Assembly: GCA_023251515.1 (NCBI GenBank)
Contig: JAHEYQ010000035.1
Location: 1-50,414 of the forward strand
DNA length: 50,414 nucleotides
Reading direction: 5' to 3'
Origin: Bacteroidales bacterium
GTDB taxonomy: Bacteria > Bacteroidota > Bacteroidia > Bacteroidales > JACABE01
Shown here: positions 8,412 to 17,166 of the stretch, piece after piece
How the letters are laid out: each line of letters opens with the position of its first letter
Numbering within the stretch: position 1 is the first letter of the stretch
Position numbers and translations under genes: made by a program
The notes under the pieces: model-generated
Seen by the model: the letters and a program-made list of their open reading frames with translations, nothing else
The model's database searches: none
What the model was told of the DNA's origin: nothing

Positions 8412-9734
8412 GTGAGTACAAAAAAAGTATTTATAGAAACTTACGGATGTCAGATGAATTTTTCTGACAGTGAAATCGTAGGTTCGATAATGAAATCAAT
8501 AGATTACGAAGTAACAACAGACATAAATCAAGCAAATGTTATTTTTCTGAATACCTGTTCAATACGTGATAATGCAGAACAAAAAGTAAACAGAAGGCTC
8601 AGAGAATTAAGATCATACAAAAAAAAGAATCCTGATTTAAAAATTGGTCTTTTAGGTTGCATGGCCGAAAGACTGAAAGAACAAATTTTTAATGAAGAAG
8701 CGGTTGATTTGATTGTTGGCCCCGATGCTTATCGCGATTTGCCTAATTTGTTAAACGTAGCAGAAAGCGGACAAAAAGCAGCCAATGTAATTTTATCAGA
8801 AGAAGAAACTTATGCTGAAATAGAACCTGTTCGTTTAGATAATAATGGGATTTCGGCATTTATTTCTATAATGCGGGGATGCGAAAATTTTTGCACATAT
8901 TGTGTTGTTCCATACACCAGAGGAAAAGAGCGTAGCCGTGATCCACAGACGATTATCACTGAAGCAAAAGATTTATTTGATAAGGGATATCGAGAAATTA
9001 CGCTCTTAGGACAAAATGTGAACTCCTATCATTGGAATGAAGATTCAGATATGAATTTTTCAAGATTACTCGAACACATTGCATTGATAAATCCTTTATT
9101 AAGAGTGCGTTTTGCAACATCACATCCTAAAGATATTTCTGATGAGTTATTATATACCATTGCTAAACATGAAAATATTTGCAAGGCAATTCATTTACCA
9201 GTTCAGTCGGGAAGTTCAGATGTTTTAAAAAAGATGAATCGTAAATATACCAGAGAATGGTATATGAATAGAATTGAAGCAATTAAAACAATAATTCCTG
9301 ATTGTGCGGTTTCGACAGATATTATTGCTGGATTTTGTGATGAAACAGAAGAAAACCATCAGGATACTTTGTCATTAATGAAATGGGTTGGATTTGATTA
9401 TGCTTTTATGTTTAAATATTCAGAACGACCTGATACTGTTGCCGCTAAAAGGTTTGATGATAATGTTGAAGAATCTGTAAAAAGTCGGAGGTTAGATGAG
9501 ATTATTGAACTCCAGAAAGAACTTTCTGCAATAAGTAATAAAAAAGATGTTGGTAAATTTTTCAAAGTTCTAATAGAAGGTGTTTCAAAACGTTCTTCCC
9601 AAAAATTATTTGGAAGAAATAGCCAGAATAAAGTTGTTGTTTTTCCAAATCATGAATTTAAAGTTGGTGATTATGTGAATGTTAAGATTACTAATTGTAC
9701 ATCAGCAACTTTAATTGGAGAAACAATTGAATAA
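8412..9734 (+). CDS. miaB: tRNA-2-methylthio-N6-dimethylallyladenosine synthase
   Basis: Radical SAM methylthiotransferase that adds a methylthio group to i6A at tRNA position 37. The 440-aa protein starts at GTG (8412). The N-terminal UPF0004 domain has its auxiliary cluster cysteines at 13 (ETYGCQMN), 49 (NTCSIRDNAEQK) and 83 (LGCMAERL). The radical SAM cluster is C157, C161 and C164 in RGCENFCTYCVVPYTRG, and the last 65 residues form a TRAM RNA-binding domain. SIRDNAEQK after the second cysteine favours MiaB over RimO or MtaB. Monocistronic, divergent from topA. Confidence 0.95.
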   Translation: MSTKKVFIETYGCQMNFSDSEIVGSIMKSIDYEVTTDINQANVIFLNTCSIRDNAEQKVNRRLRELRSYKKKNPDLKIGLLGCMAERLKEQIFNEEAVDLIVGPDAYRDLPNLLNVAESGQKAANVILSEEETYAEIEPVRLDNNGISAFISIMRGCENFCTYCVVPYTRGKERSRDPQTIITEAKDLFDKGYREITLLGQNVNSYHWNEDSDMNFSRLLEHIALINPLLRVRFATSHPKDISDELLYTIAKHENICKAIHLPVQSGSSDVLKKMNRKYTREWYMNRIEAIKTIIPDCAVSTDIIAGFCDETEENHQDTLSLMKWVGFDYAFMFKYSERPDTVAAKRFDDNVEESVKSRRLDEIIELQKELSAISNKKDVGKFFKVLIEGVSKRSSQKLFGRNSQNKVVVFPNHEFKVGDYVNVKITNCTSATLIGETIE

Positions 9735-9807
9735 TTGGTTATATAATTCAAAATGTTAAATAGATAAATTCTTGAAAAAATATATATTTTATGTGTAAAA
9801 AAAGTGT

Positions 9808-9815
9808 TATTTTTG
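9808..9815 (+). promoter_or_regulatory. -7 box upstream of the polysaccharide export operon
   Basis: TATTTTTG fits TAnnTTTG and lies 48 nt before the ATG at 9864. A weak TTTATGTG stretch is found near the -33 position. Confidence 0.45.
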
Positions 9816-9863
9816 CACTCACTAATATAGTATAAATCATTCAATTATAAATATAATCACTTC

Positions 9864-10667
9864 ATGATGAAGCGTGTAACAAGTATTAAAAACAAATTGA
9901 ATCTGATGATTATCATGATGATAACTATCAGTATTGTGTCGTGTACGCCACAAAAAAAACTTATTTATTTACAGGAAAAAGCAAAAGCAGCTAGCGAAAA
10001 CAATGTTTATGCCAACAAAAGTCCTGAATATCGTTTAAAGTCTAACGATGTACTTTACATAAAAATCAATAGTGTAAATACAGAAAGTTTCGATTTTTTT
10101 AACGGAGGTAGTGCAATGAACAATGCATACCAGTTTCAAAGTGAAATGGGTGTTTATTTAAACAGTTACAACATAAGTGATTCCGGTTATATTAATTTCC
10201 CAATAGCTGGTAATATTTATGTAAAAGATTTAAGTTTGGGTGATGCTCAAAAAGAGATTCAGAAAGCTATAGAAAAATATCTGAAAGAAGCTACCGTAGT
10301 AGTAAAACTTGCAAATTACAGAGTAAGTATTATTGGTGATGTAATGCGTCCGGGGGTTTATTATTTTTATCAGGATAAAGTTAATATCATGGAAGCAATC
10401 GCAAAAGCAGGGGATTTAACAGTATATGGTAATAGGTTAAGAGTTATGCTTATTCGCAAAACAGAAACAGGTGATAAAGTAAAAATGGTTGATTTAACAG
10501 ATAGAAATCTTTTAAATCAGGAAGAATATTACATTTTGCCAAATGATATTATTTATGTTGAGCCGAATAAAGCTTCTAAATCTTTGGGATTCGGAACTTT
10601 CCCTTGGTCAATCGTTTTGTCAACAGTTTCTACTCTGGCAACAGTTTATGCATTACTGAAAAAATAA
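9864..10667 (+). CDS. Polysaccharide export outer-membrane lipoprotein (Wza/OPX family)
   Basis: Outer-membrane part of a polysaccharide export channel. The N-terminus is a lipoprotein signal: hydrophobic residues about 13-25, then a lipobox ending in Cys27 (SIVSCTPQ). Residues about 50-150 form the polysaccharide export domain (SPEYRLKSNDVLYIKI; YINFPIAGNIYVKDLSLGDAQ). A SLBB-like segment follows (VSIIGDVMRPGVYYFYQDKVNIMEAI). The C-terminus ends in a hydrophobic stretch near 246-265. A Wzc-type kinase gene starts 34 nt downstream, so the two make a matched outer/inner-membrane pair. No glycosyltransferase, flippase or polymerase gene is adjacent. Confidence 0.92.
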   Translation: MMKRVTSIKNKLNLMIIMMITISIVSCTPQKKLIYLQEKAKAASENNVYANKSPEYRLKSNDVLYIKINSVNTESFDFFNGGSAMNNAYQFQSEMGVYLNSYNISDSGYINFPIAGNIYVKDLSLGDAQKEIQKAIEKYLKEATVVVKLANYRVSIIGDVMRPGVYYFYQDKVNIMEAIAKAGDLTVYGNRLRVMLIRKTETGDKVKMVDLTDRNLLNQEEYYILPNDIIYVEPNKASKSLGFGTFPWSIVLSTVSTLATVYALLKK

Positions 10668-10701
10668 AATAATAAAATAAGCAATTTAAATAGATATACA
10701 A

Positions 10702-13197
10702 GTGGAACAATATCAAACTAATAACAATTTACCGCAACAACAGCAAGAACAAGAAGAGAAAGTGGATATCATGTCCATTATTTTTAAAATGTTATCGCAT
10801 TGGCATTATTTTGCAATTTCAATAATTCTTGCGCTTTTATTGGCATTTGTTTTTAACAAATATTCAATACCAATTTATGAAGTTAAATCTACAGTTTTGG
10901 TAAAGGATGATAAAAAAGGCGGCGGAATGGGAGGAGATCTTCTGAAAGGCTTGGATTTATTCGGTTCACAAAAAAATGTGCAAAATGAAATTGGTATTTT
11001 GCAATCCTATTCTTTAACTAATAAAGCAATAAAGCAACTGGATTTTTATGTTTCATACTTTACTGAAAATAAGTTTAAAACAGATGAGCTTTATAAAGAT
11101 AGTCCTTTTGAAGTTGTGATTGACACTGCATTTAACCAATTGGTTGGCACACCAATTTTCGTAAATATTGTTTCAAGTGATAAATATGAATTGGAAATTC
11201 CGGAGCAAACCAATGCATCCTTATATAATTACCGAAAAGAAAGACCATTAGAAGAAAAAGTTGATATTAAAAAAGTTACAAAGACACTTAGTTTTGGTGA
11301 ATGGTATAAAGATGATCATTTGAATTTTAAAATCATCCTAACCGAAAATTACAAACCGAAAGACAACAATGGTAAAAATTATCAATTTACTATTAATGAT
11401 GTTGATCAATTAACTACTCAATTTAAAAGTTCAAAAATTGAACCAATAAATAAAGAAGCTACTATTTTAGAGCTTACTTTGAAAAATAAAAACAAGCAAA
11501 AAGCGATTGATTTTATCAATATGCTTACCAAAGTTTATATCAACAGTGATTTAGAAGACAAAAACCTTATTGCAAGTAATACTATAGATTTTATTGATGA
11601 CCAATTATCAGGAATTACAGATTCTTTGCATATAGTTGAAAGTCAATTGCAGGATTTCAGAACTGTAAACAAAATAATGAATGTAAGCGATGAAGCCAAA
11701 ATGGTTTTTGATAAAGTTTATGCCCTTGAAAATGAAAGAGCATTAGAAAATTTAAAAGCGAGATATTACAAATACCTAATGGAATATGTAAATAAAAATG
11801 CTGAAATCAAGAACGATATTGTTGCTCCTGCTACTATGGGAATAGAAGATCCATTATTGGTTGGCTTGGTTGCTGAATTGGTAAAACTTTCTTCAGAAAA
11901 AGAAAAACTAAAAAGCTCAAGTACTTCTATAAATCCTGCAATAACCGCTATTGACTTAAAAATCGACAATACCAGAAAAACTTTGGTTGAGAATATTAAG
12001 AATATTGTTAATATGTCTAATATTAGCGTAAAAGAACTTGATAAACGCATTGCTGTTGTTCAGGCAGAGGTTAATAAATTACCTGTTACTGAAAGAAATC
12101 TCATTAATATAGAGCGTAAGTTCAAAATTAATAATGAAATTTATACTTTCTTATTGCAGAAACGTGCAGAATCTGCTATTGCTAAAGCATCAAATATTCC
12201 TGATAACAAAATACTTGATAAAGCAATATCTGCAGAAAAGGTATATCCGAAAACTTCATTAAACTACATCATAGCACTTATTCTAGGCTTAATTATTCCT
12301 TTGGTTTATTTATTCATAAGAGATTCAATGAATGATAAAATTGTTGAAAGAAGTGATGTTGAAAAAATTACTAATTTCCCAATAATTGGTCATATTATTC
12401 ATAGCGACAGAGAAAGTAAAGTAGTTGTTCATGATTCTCCAAAATCATCAATTTCTGAGTCTTTCCGTTCAGTTAGAACGAATCTTCAGTTTATTGCCAA
12501 AGGAAAAGAAAAACAAACAATTCTCGTTACATCCACAATGGTTAGTGAAGGTAAAACGTTTACATCTATTAACTTAGCTTCAATCTTTGCTTTGTATGGC
12601 AAAAAGACTTTGTTGATGGGATTCGATTTACGTAAACCTAAAATTTATCAGGATTTCCAATTAACAAACACTGAAGGTATCAGTTCATATCTGATTGGTA
12701 AAAGCAAACTTGAAGACATTATTCAAAGCTCTTTCCTTGAAAATCTGGATATTATAATGGCTGGTCCTGTTCCGCCAAATCCTGCTGAGTTAATAGCTTC
12801 ACCTAAAAATGATGAGCTTTTTGCTAAACTTCAGGATATCTATGATTATATTATTATTGATACTCCTCCGGTAGGTTTGGTAACTGATGCTTTCTTATTG
12901 ATGAAATATACCGATGCCAATGTATATGTTGTGCGTCAGAATTATACACATAAAAAAGTTTTTGGTTCAATTGTACAGGATATTGAAAAACGTCAGATTG
13001 GATCATTTAATATTTTAATAAATGATGTTCGCCTTGATCAGGATTCTTATGGATATGGTTATGGATATGGTTACGGTTATGGCTACGGCTACGGTTATGG
13101 CTACGGCTACGGCTATGGTTATGGTTATGGATATTATTCTGATGATGATACCAAAACAAAGAAAAAATCATTCTTTAGCAAATTGAATAAATCTTAG
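10702..13197 (+). CDS. Wzc-type polysaccharide co-polymerase / tyrosine autokinase
   Basis: Inner-membrane protein that controls polysaccharide polymerisation and export through tyrosine phosphorylation. It starts at GTG and is 831 aa long. A Wzz domain begins with a transmembrane helix at about 34-52. A large periplasmic coiled region with a GNVR segment (LPVTERNLINIERKFKINN) follows, then the second transmembrane helix near 520-540. The cytoplasmic BY-kinase domain has Walker A TSTMVSEGKTF (about 610-620), Walker A' LLMGFDLRKPKIY (about 636-648) and Walker B YIIIDTPPVG (about 716-725). The tail is remarkable: Gly-Tyr is repeated 14 times at 784-811, flanked by two more tyrosines, then an acidic-lysine end. 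A strong terminator follows, so this two-gene operon has no biosynthetic partners. Confidence 0.93.
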   Translation: MEQYQTNNNLPQQQQEQEEKVDIMSIIFKMLSHWHYFAISIILALLLAFVFNKYSIPIYEVKSTVLVKDDKKGGGMGGDLLKGLDLFGSQKNVQNEIGILQSYSLTNKAIKQLDFYVSYFTENKFKTDELYKDSPFEVVIDTAFNQLVGTPIFVNIVSSDKYELEIPEQTNASLYNYRKERPLEEKVDIKKVTKTLSFGEWYKDDHLNFKIILTENYKPKDNNGKNYQFTINDVDQLTTQFKSSKIEPINKEATILELTLKNKNKQKAIDFINMLTKVYINSDLEDKNLIASNTIDFIDDQLSGITDSLHIVESQLQDFRTVNKIMNVSDEAKMVFDKVYALENERALENLKARYYKYLMEYVNKNAEIKNDIVAPATMGIEDPLLVGLVAELVKLSSEKEKLKSSSTSINPAITAIDLKIDNTRKTLVENIKNIVNMSNISVKELDKRIAVVQAEVNKLPVTERNLINIERKFKINNEIYTFLLQKRAESAIAKASNIPDNKILDKAISAEKVYPKTSLNYIIALILGLIIPLVYLFIRDSMNDKIVERSDVEKITNFPIIGHIIHSDRESKVVVHDSPKSSISESFRSVRTNLQFIAKGKEKQTILVTSTMVSEGKTFTSINLASIFALYGKKTLLMGFDLRKPKIYQDFQLTNTEGISSYLIGKSKLEDIIQSSFLENLDIIMAGPVPPNPAELIASPKNDELFAKLQDIYDYIIIDTPPVGLVTDAFLLMKYTDANVYVVRQNYTHKKVFGSIVQDIEKRQIGSFNILINDVRLDQDSYGYGYGYGYGYGYGYGYGYGYGYGYGYGYYSDDDTKTKKKSFFSKLNKS
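13051..13134 (+). repeat. Coding repeat, (Gly-Tyr)14 in the kinase tail
   Basis: Fourteen 6-bp GGN-TAY units lie in frame. The third bases vary (GGA, GGT and GGC; TAT and TAC), so the protein repeat is kept while the DNA is not a perfect repeat. Confidence 0.95.
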
Positions 13198-13220
13198 AAA
13201 ATAAATAATTCAGAAAAAAA

Positions 13221-13254
13221 TCTTATAATCAATGCGATTATAAGATTTTTTTTT
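13221..13254 (+). terminator. Intrinsic terminator of the export operon
   Basis: A perfect 10-bp stem (TCTTATAATC / GATTATAAGA) with a 5-nt loop is followed by nine T residues. It lies just before the radical SAM gene at 13263. Confidence 0.9.
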
Positions 13255-13262
13255 ATCTGCAA

Positions 13263-14273
13263 ATGAAAAAAAAGCATTACAGTATTCCGGTTTTTGTGCC
13301 TGAAATGGCTTGTCCGCATCAATGTGTTTATTGTAATCAACACCTTATATCCGGTGCTAAAGCTATACCTGATGAAAAGACTGTAATATCAATAATTGAC
13401 ACTTATTTGTCAACCATTAATTATCATGAAAACGAGGTTGAAGTTGGCTTTTTTGGCGGAAGTTTTACTGGTATTCCCATTGACGAACAAATTAAATATT
13501 TGCAATTGGTTCAACCATATATTGATAGTGGAAAAATAGAATCTATAAGGATTTCAACCCGACCTGATTATATCACTGAAGAAAATCTATCAATTTTAAA
13601 AGAATACAGAGTAAAAACGATTGAATTAGGTGCACAATCATTGGATAATGAAGTTCTTAAAAAGGCTAACAGAGGTCATGTTGTTGCAGATGTTGAGAAA
13701 GCTGCTTCATTAATTAAATCTTTTTGTTTTGATTTAGGTTTGCAGATGATGATAGGTTTGCCTGACGATAATCTGGGAAAATCAATTGCTACTGCAAATA
13801 AAATCATTAATTTAAAAGCTGATAATACTAGAATTTATCCTTGTTTGGTAATAAAAGATACCAATCTTGAAAAGCAATATAAAAGCGGTAAATATAAAGC
13901 TTTAGAAATGAATGAATGTATTAATTATCTGAAAAATATAATTCCACTTTTTGAAAACGCTGAAGTAAAAATAATTAGAGTTGGTTTGCATCCATCCAAG
14001 GATTTAGATGAAGGTGCTTATATTGCAGGTCCATATCACCCTTCAATGCGTCAAATAGCTGAAACCGAAATTTGGTTTGATCTTTTGAAAAACTTAGAAA
14101 ATAAATCGGATAAAAACAAGGAGATTATAATTTATGTTTCAGAAAATCAACGTAATAATGCAATTGGCTATCATGCTAAAAATAAAAAATTTCTTGAACA
14201 GTTTTTTAAAAAAGTAAGTTTTGTTATTGATGAAAATTTAAATAAAAAAGATTATTATGTTGATATTCATTGA
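13263..14273 (+). CDS. Radical SAM protein of the Elp3/coproporphyrinogen-oxidase-like group
   Basis: A 336-aa radical SAM enzyme of unknown substrate. The cluster motif is CPHQCVYC with cysteines 17, 21 and 24, next to the N-terminus (SIPVFVPEMA), a compact arrangement. GFFGGSFTGIP, SIRISTRPDYI, IELGAQSLDNEVL and LQMMIGLPDD are typical of the Elp3/MiaB/NifB superfamily core. There is no acetyltransferase domain, so it is not a true Elp3. It starts 9 nt after a strong terminator, and its last 17 nt overlap the following probable DUF6873 gene, which implies translational coupling and perhaps a shared pathway. Superfamily certain, reaction unknown. Confidence 0.85.
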   Translation: MKKKHYSIPVFVPEMACPHQCVYCNQHLISGAKAIPDEKTVISIIDTYLSTINYHENEVEVGFFGGSFTGIPIDEQIKYLQLVQPYIDSGKIESIRISTRPDYITEENLSILKEYRVKTIELGAQSLDNEVLKKANRGHVVADVEKAASLIKSFCFDLGLQMMIGLPDDNLGKSIATANKIINLKADNTRIYPCLVIKDTNLEKQYKSGKYKALEMNECINYLKNIIPLFENAEVKIIRVGLHPSKDLDEGAYIAGPYHPSMRQIAETEIWFDLLKNLENKSDKNKEIIIYVSENQRNNAIGYHAKNKKFLEQFFKKVSFVIDENLNKKDYYVDIH

Positions 14274-14952
14274 TAAACGAATTCCTGATGAAGCTAAGCA
14301 AAATCTTACTGCATATGGCCAGTTAATTGAAATAGAAAGCACTGGATTGGTTTATGATTCAATTTCAGGTCATCCCGATATTTTTTTCTGTCAGATTAAC
14401 AATCAATTGATTATAGCCCCCAATACACCAACATATTTGATAAATATCCTGAAAAGTAAAAATGTAAATTTTATAATAGGTGAAAAAAACTTATCAAAAA
14501 AATATCCGTCAACTACTCATTATAATGCTGTGGTTAGTCATAATTATTTGATTCATAATTTAAAATATACAGATAAAAAAATAGAAAATAGCATTGGAGA
14601 CAGACAGAAAATTCGCATCAGACAATCTTATAGTCGTTGTAATCTTATTGAAATTTCTGAAGATGTTTTTATCACTTCTGATATAGGTATGTATAAGAAA
14701 TTTAATGAGATAGGGAATATTTCGGTTTTTTATATTGATCCTGTTCAAATTTCATTACCTGGTCACTCATATGGTTTTTTTGGCGGATGTTGCGGCGTTT
14801 ACAATAACAAACTATTCATTATCGGAAGTCTGGATTATCTTGAAGAGAAAGAAAACCTAAAAGTATTTCTTGAAATAAATAAAGTAGATGTTGTAGAATT
14901 AACCCATAATGTACTTTTTGACGGCGGTGGTATTTTCTTTATTGAAAACTAA
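14257..14952 (+). CDS. Probable DUF6873 family protein (GME fold)
   Basis: A 231-aa cytoplasmic protein. I match it from memory to DUF6873, thought to share the guanidino-group-modifying enzyme (GME) fold of arginine deiminases and related hydrolases. Visible conserved-looking blocks are GHPD at 38-41, QSYSRCN at 123-129, ITSDIGMYK at 139-147, GHSYGFFGGCCG at 169-180 and FDGGGIFF at 221-228. The twin cysteines 178-179 could include a nucleophile, but I cannot show this. It overlaps the upstream radical SAM gene by 17 nt and is surely co-transcribed with it. Family call moderately confident; activity unknown. Confidence 0.6.
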   Translation: MLIFIDKRIPDEAKQNLTAYGQLIEIESTGLVYDSISGHPDIFFCQINNQLIIAPNTPTYLINILKSKNVNFIIGEKNLSKKYPSTTHYNAVVSHNYLIHNLKYTDKKIENSIGDRQKIRIRQSYSRCNLIEISEDVFITSDIGMYKKFNEIGNISVFYIDPVQISLPGHSYGFFGGCCGVYNNKLFIIGSLDYLEEKENLKVFLEINKVDVVELTHNVLFDGGGIFFIEN

Positions 14953-15017
14953 TCAATTTTATCATTATTTGTCTATTTTTACTAATTTTACAAACTGAAA
15001 ATTTAATAATCCATTTA

Positions 15018-16718
15018 ATGAAATCAAAAATCTTTTCTATATTTATTGCTTTGTTTATAAGTTGTTCATTGTCTGCGCAATACTCTGATTATGTAAATAA
15101 GATTTTTAAAAATAAAACAGAAATCCATTTTAAATTTAATATCAATTCCCGAACAGAAATAAGTAGAATTACTCGTATAATATCTATTGATAATGTAAAA
15201 GATATGGAAGTTTTTGCTTATGCAAATAAAGAAGAATTTTCAAAATTTATTGAATTAGGATATGATTTTCAATTTATTGAAGAAAGTAGTTTTAAATCTT
15301 CAGATTATAATATGCTTGATAATTTGAATGCTAAAAATATTCTGGCTTGGGATTTTTATCCAACTTACAGTGTTTATGATAGTTTAATGAATAGATTTCA
15401 GATCAATTATCCAAATCTATGCAGAAGTTTCAGTATTAAAACATTGGCAAGTGGAAGAAAATTGCTTTTCGTAAAAATATCTGATAATCCAGATTCAATT
15501 GAAAATGAACCTAAATTTTTATATTCATCATCAATGCATGGCGATGAATTAACTGGTGCAATTTTAATGTTACGTTTAATTGATTACTTATTAAGTAATT
15601 ATAGCACAAATCCTCGAATTGTAAATTTAATAAATAATACTGAAATCTGGATAAATCCGATGGCAAACCCAAATGGCACTTATGCCTCAGGAAACTCAAC
15701 TGTGGCAGGGGCTACACGTTACAATGGAAATAGTGTTGATTTAAACAGAAATTATCCTGATCCTCAAGGTGGTCAGCATCCAGATGGTAATAATTGGCAG
15801 GAAGAAACCATGGCTTTTATGGCATTGGCAGATAGTATTCAATTTACGATGGCTGCTAATTTCCATGGTGGTGCAGAGGTTTGTAATTATCCTTTTGATA
15901 CCTGGGCTCAACTTGCTGCTGATGATAATTGGTGGAATTATGTATGTCGCGAATATGCAGATACGGTACATCCATTTGCTGTTTCTGGTTATCTTGATGA
16001 TTTAGATAACGGTATTACTAATGGTTACGCCTGGTATCAGGCAATTGGTGGTCGTCAGGATTATATGAATTACTTTAAACATTGTCGTGAATTTACTTTA
16101 GAAATAAGTAATACCAAAAAGCCAACAGCATCAACATTGCCAAACTATTGGAATTATAATTATCGTTCTTTACTTAATTATATAGAACAATGTCATTATG
16201 GTTTGCGTGGCATTGTAACTGATAGTATTACAGGACAACCACTTAAAGCAAAAATATTTATTCAAAATCATGATGCTGATAGTTCTCATATTTATTCTGT
16301 TTTACCCTTGGGAAACTATTTCAGACCCATTTATGCCGGAAATTATAATGTAACTTATTCTGCAAATGGATATTATCCTAAAACTATTAATGTAAGTATT
16401 CTAAATAAAAATACAATTGTAAAAAATATTCAATTGGTTTCTGTTTCTAATGATATTGCTGAAGTTAGAAATTCCAAAGACGCTATTAAGATTTATCCTA
16501 ATCCAGCAAAAACAAAAGTTTGTTTAGAGTTTGGGAAAAACAGTATTTATAAAATATTGATTATTAAAGATATATACGGAAAAGAGGTTTTTAGAAAAAG
16601 TTTGACTACAGAAATTGGAAAAATTGAAATTAACACTACAAATTTTGTAAAAGGTATCTATTTTATAAATTTTGAAGGAAATGAAAGTAACTTTGTGAAT
16701 AAATTAATTATTCAGTAA
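15018..16718 (+). CDS. Secreted M14-family zinc carboxypeptidase with T9SS type A sorting domain
   Basis: Extracellular or cell-surface metallopeptidase. The 566-aa protein has a signal peptide (residues 1-20, cut after CSLSA). The M14 domain starts near residue 115. Zinc ligands are His174 and Glu177 in SSMHGDELTG and His283 in AANFHGGAE. Asn243-Arg244 in DLNRNYPDP bind substrate, and Glu362 in FTLEIS is the catalytic base. A carboxypeptidase-regulatory-like domain follows (GIVTDSITGQPLKAKIFI, about 395-470). The last 80 residues are a type A sorting domain (IKIYPNPAKTKVCLEF ... GIYFINFEG ... KLIIQ). All catalytic residues are present, so it is probably active. It lies 65 nt after the DUF6873 gene. 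Confidence 0.93.
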   Translation: MKSKIFSIFIALFISCSLSAQYSDYVNKIFKNKTEIHFKFNINSRTEISRITRIISIDNVKDMEVFAYANKEEFSKFIELGYDFQFIEESSFKSSDYNMLDNLNAKNILAWDFYPTYSVYDSLMNRFQINYPNLCRSFSIKTLASGRKLLFVKISDNPDSIENEPKFLYSSSMHGDELTGAILMLRLIDYLLSNYSTNPRIVNLINNTEIWINPMANPNGTYASGNSTVAGATRYNGNSVDLNRNYPDPQGGQHPDGNNWQEETMAFMALADSIQFTMAANFHGGAEVCNYPFDTWAQLAADDNWWNYVCREYADTVHPFAVSGYLDDLDNGITNGYAWYQAIGGRQDYMNYFKHCREFTLEISNTKKPTASTLPNYWNYNYRSLLNYIEQCHYGLRGIVTDSITGQPLKAKIFIQNHDADSSHIYSVLPLGNYFRPIYAGNYNVTYSANGYYPKTINVSILNKNTIVKNIQLVSVSNDIAEVRNSKDAIKIYPNPAKTKVCLEFGKNSIYKILIIKDIYGKEVFRKSLTTEIGKIEINTTNFVKGIYFINFEGNESNFVNKLIIQ

Positions 16719-16750
16719 TCTGATTATTAGTTAAATGTAAATATCAGATT
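16714..16750. terminator. Possible bidirectional terminator hairpin
   Basis: Arms AATCTGAT (16717-16724) and ATCAGATT (16743-16750) lie between two convergent genes whose stop codons are 8 nt apart. There is no clear T-run, so this is a weak call. Confidence 0.35.
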
Positions 16751-17122
16751 GAAAAAGAAATTCCAAATAGTTACAACACCAATTGCAAATAATTTGGATA
16801 CGTAAAAATTTTTGTTGAATTTACTTACAAGTATCCACAGAATAAAAGTATTGATACCTAATCCGATAAGTGAAATAAATAAAAATTTTCCATATTCCAA
16901 ACCAATTTCAGGGTTATGGCTATGAAAAGTCCATATTCTGTTTAACAGATAGTTAGAACTTGCAGCTATTGTAAAACCAATGGCATTTGCTACATATTTC
17001 TGTATTTTTAAAATTTCTTTGCAGATGTAGGTAAATCCGAAATCAATAATGACTCCTGAAGCACCAACAACTCCAAATTTCAAAAATTTTAATATTAACT
17101 CTCTGGATATTAATAAATTCAT
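16727..17122 (-). CDS. GtrA-family membrane protein
   Basis: A 131-aa membrane protein with four predicted helices: LKFGVVGASGVIIDFGFTYI, then YVANAIGFTIAASSNYLLN, FLFISLIGLGINTFILWIL, and a final FAIGVVTIWNFFFNLIF. The RIWTFHS motif after helix 2 is typical. GtrA proteins are thought to help move lipid-linked sugars across the inner membrane. I use the ATG at 17122; a TTG at 17143 would add only seven residues. The gene follows a glycosyltransferase gene, the usual partner of GtrA, with a 44-nt gap. Confidence 0.88.
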   Translation of the reverse strand: MNLLISRELILKFLKFGVVGASGVIIDFGFTYICKEILKIQKYVANAIGFTIAASSNYLLNRIWTFHSHNPEIGLEYGKFLFISLIGLGINTFILWILVSKFNKNFYVSKLFAIGVVTIWNFFFNLIFTFN

Positions 17123-17166
17123 GTTATAAAAATAAGTTTGCAATTTTACGGATTTTCTTTGGATTT

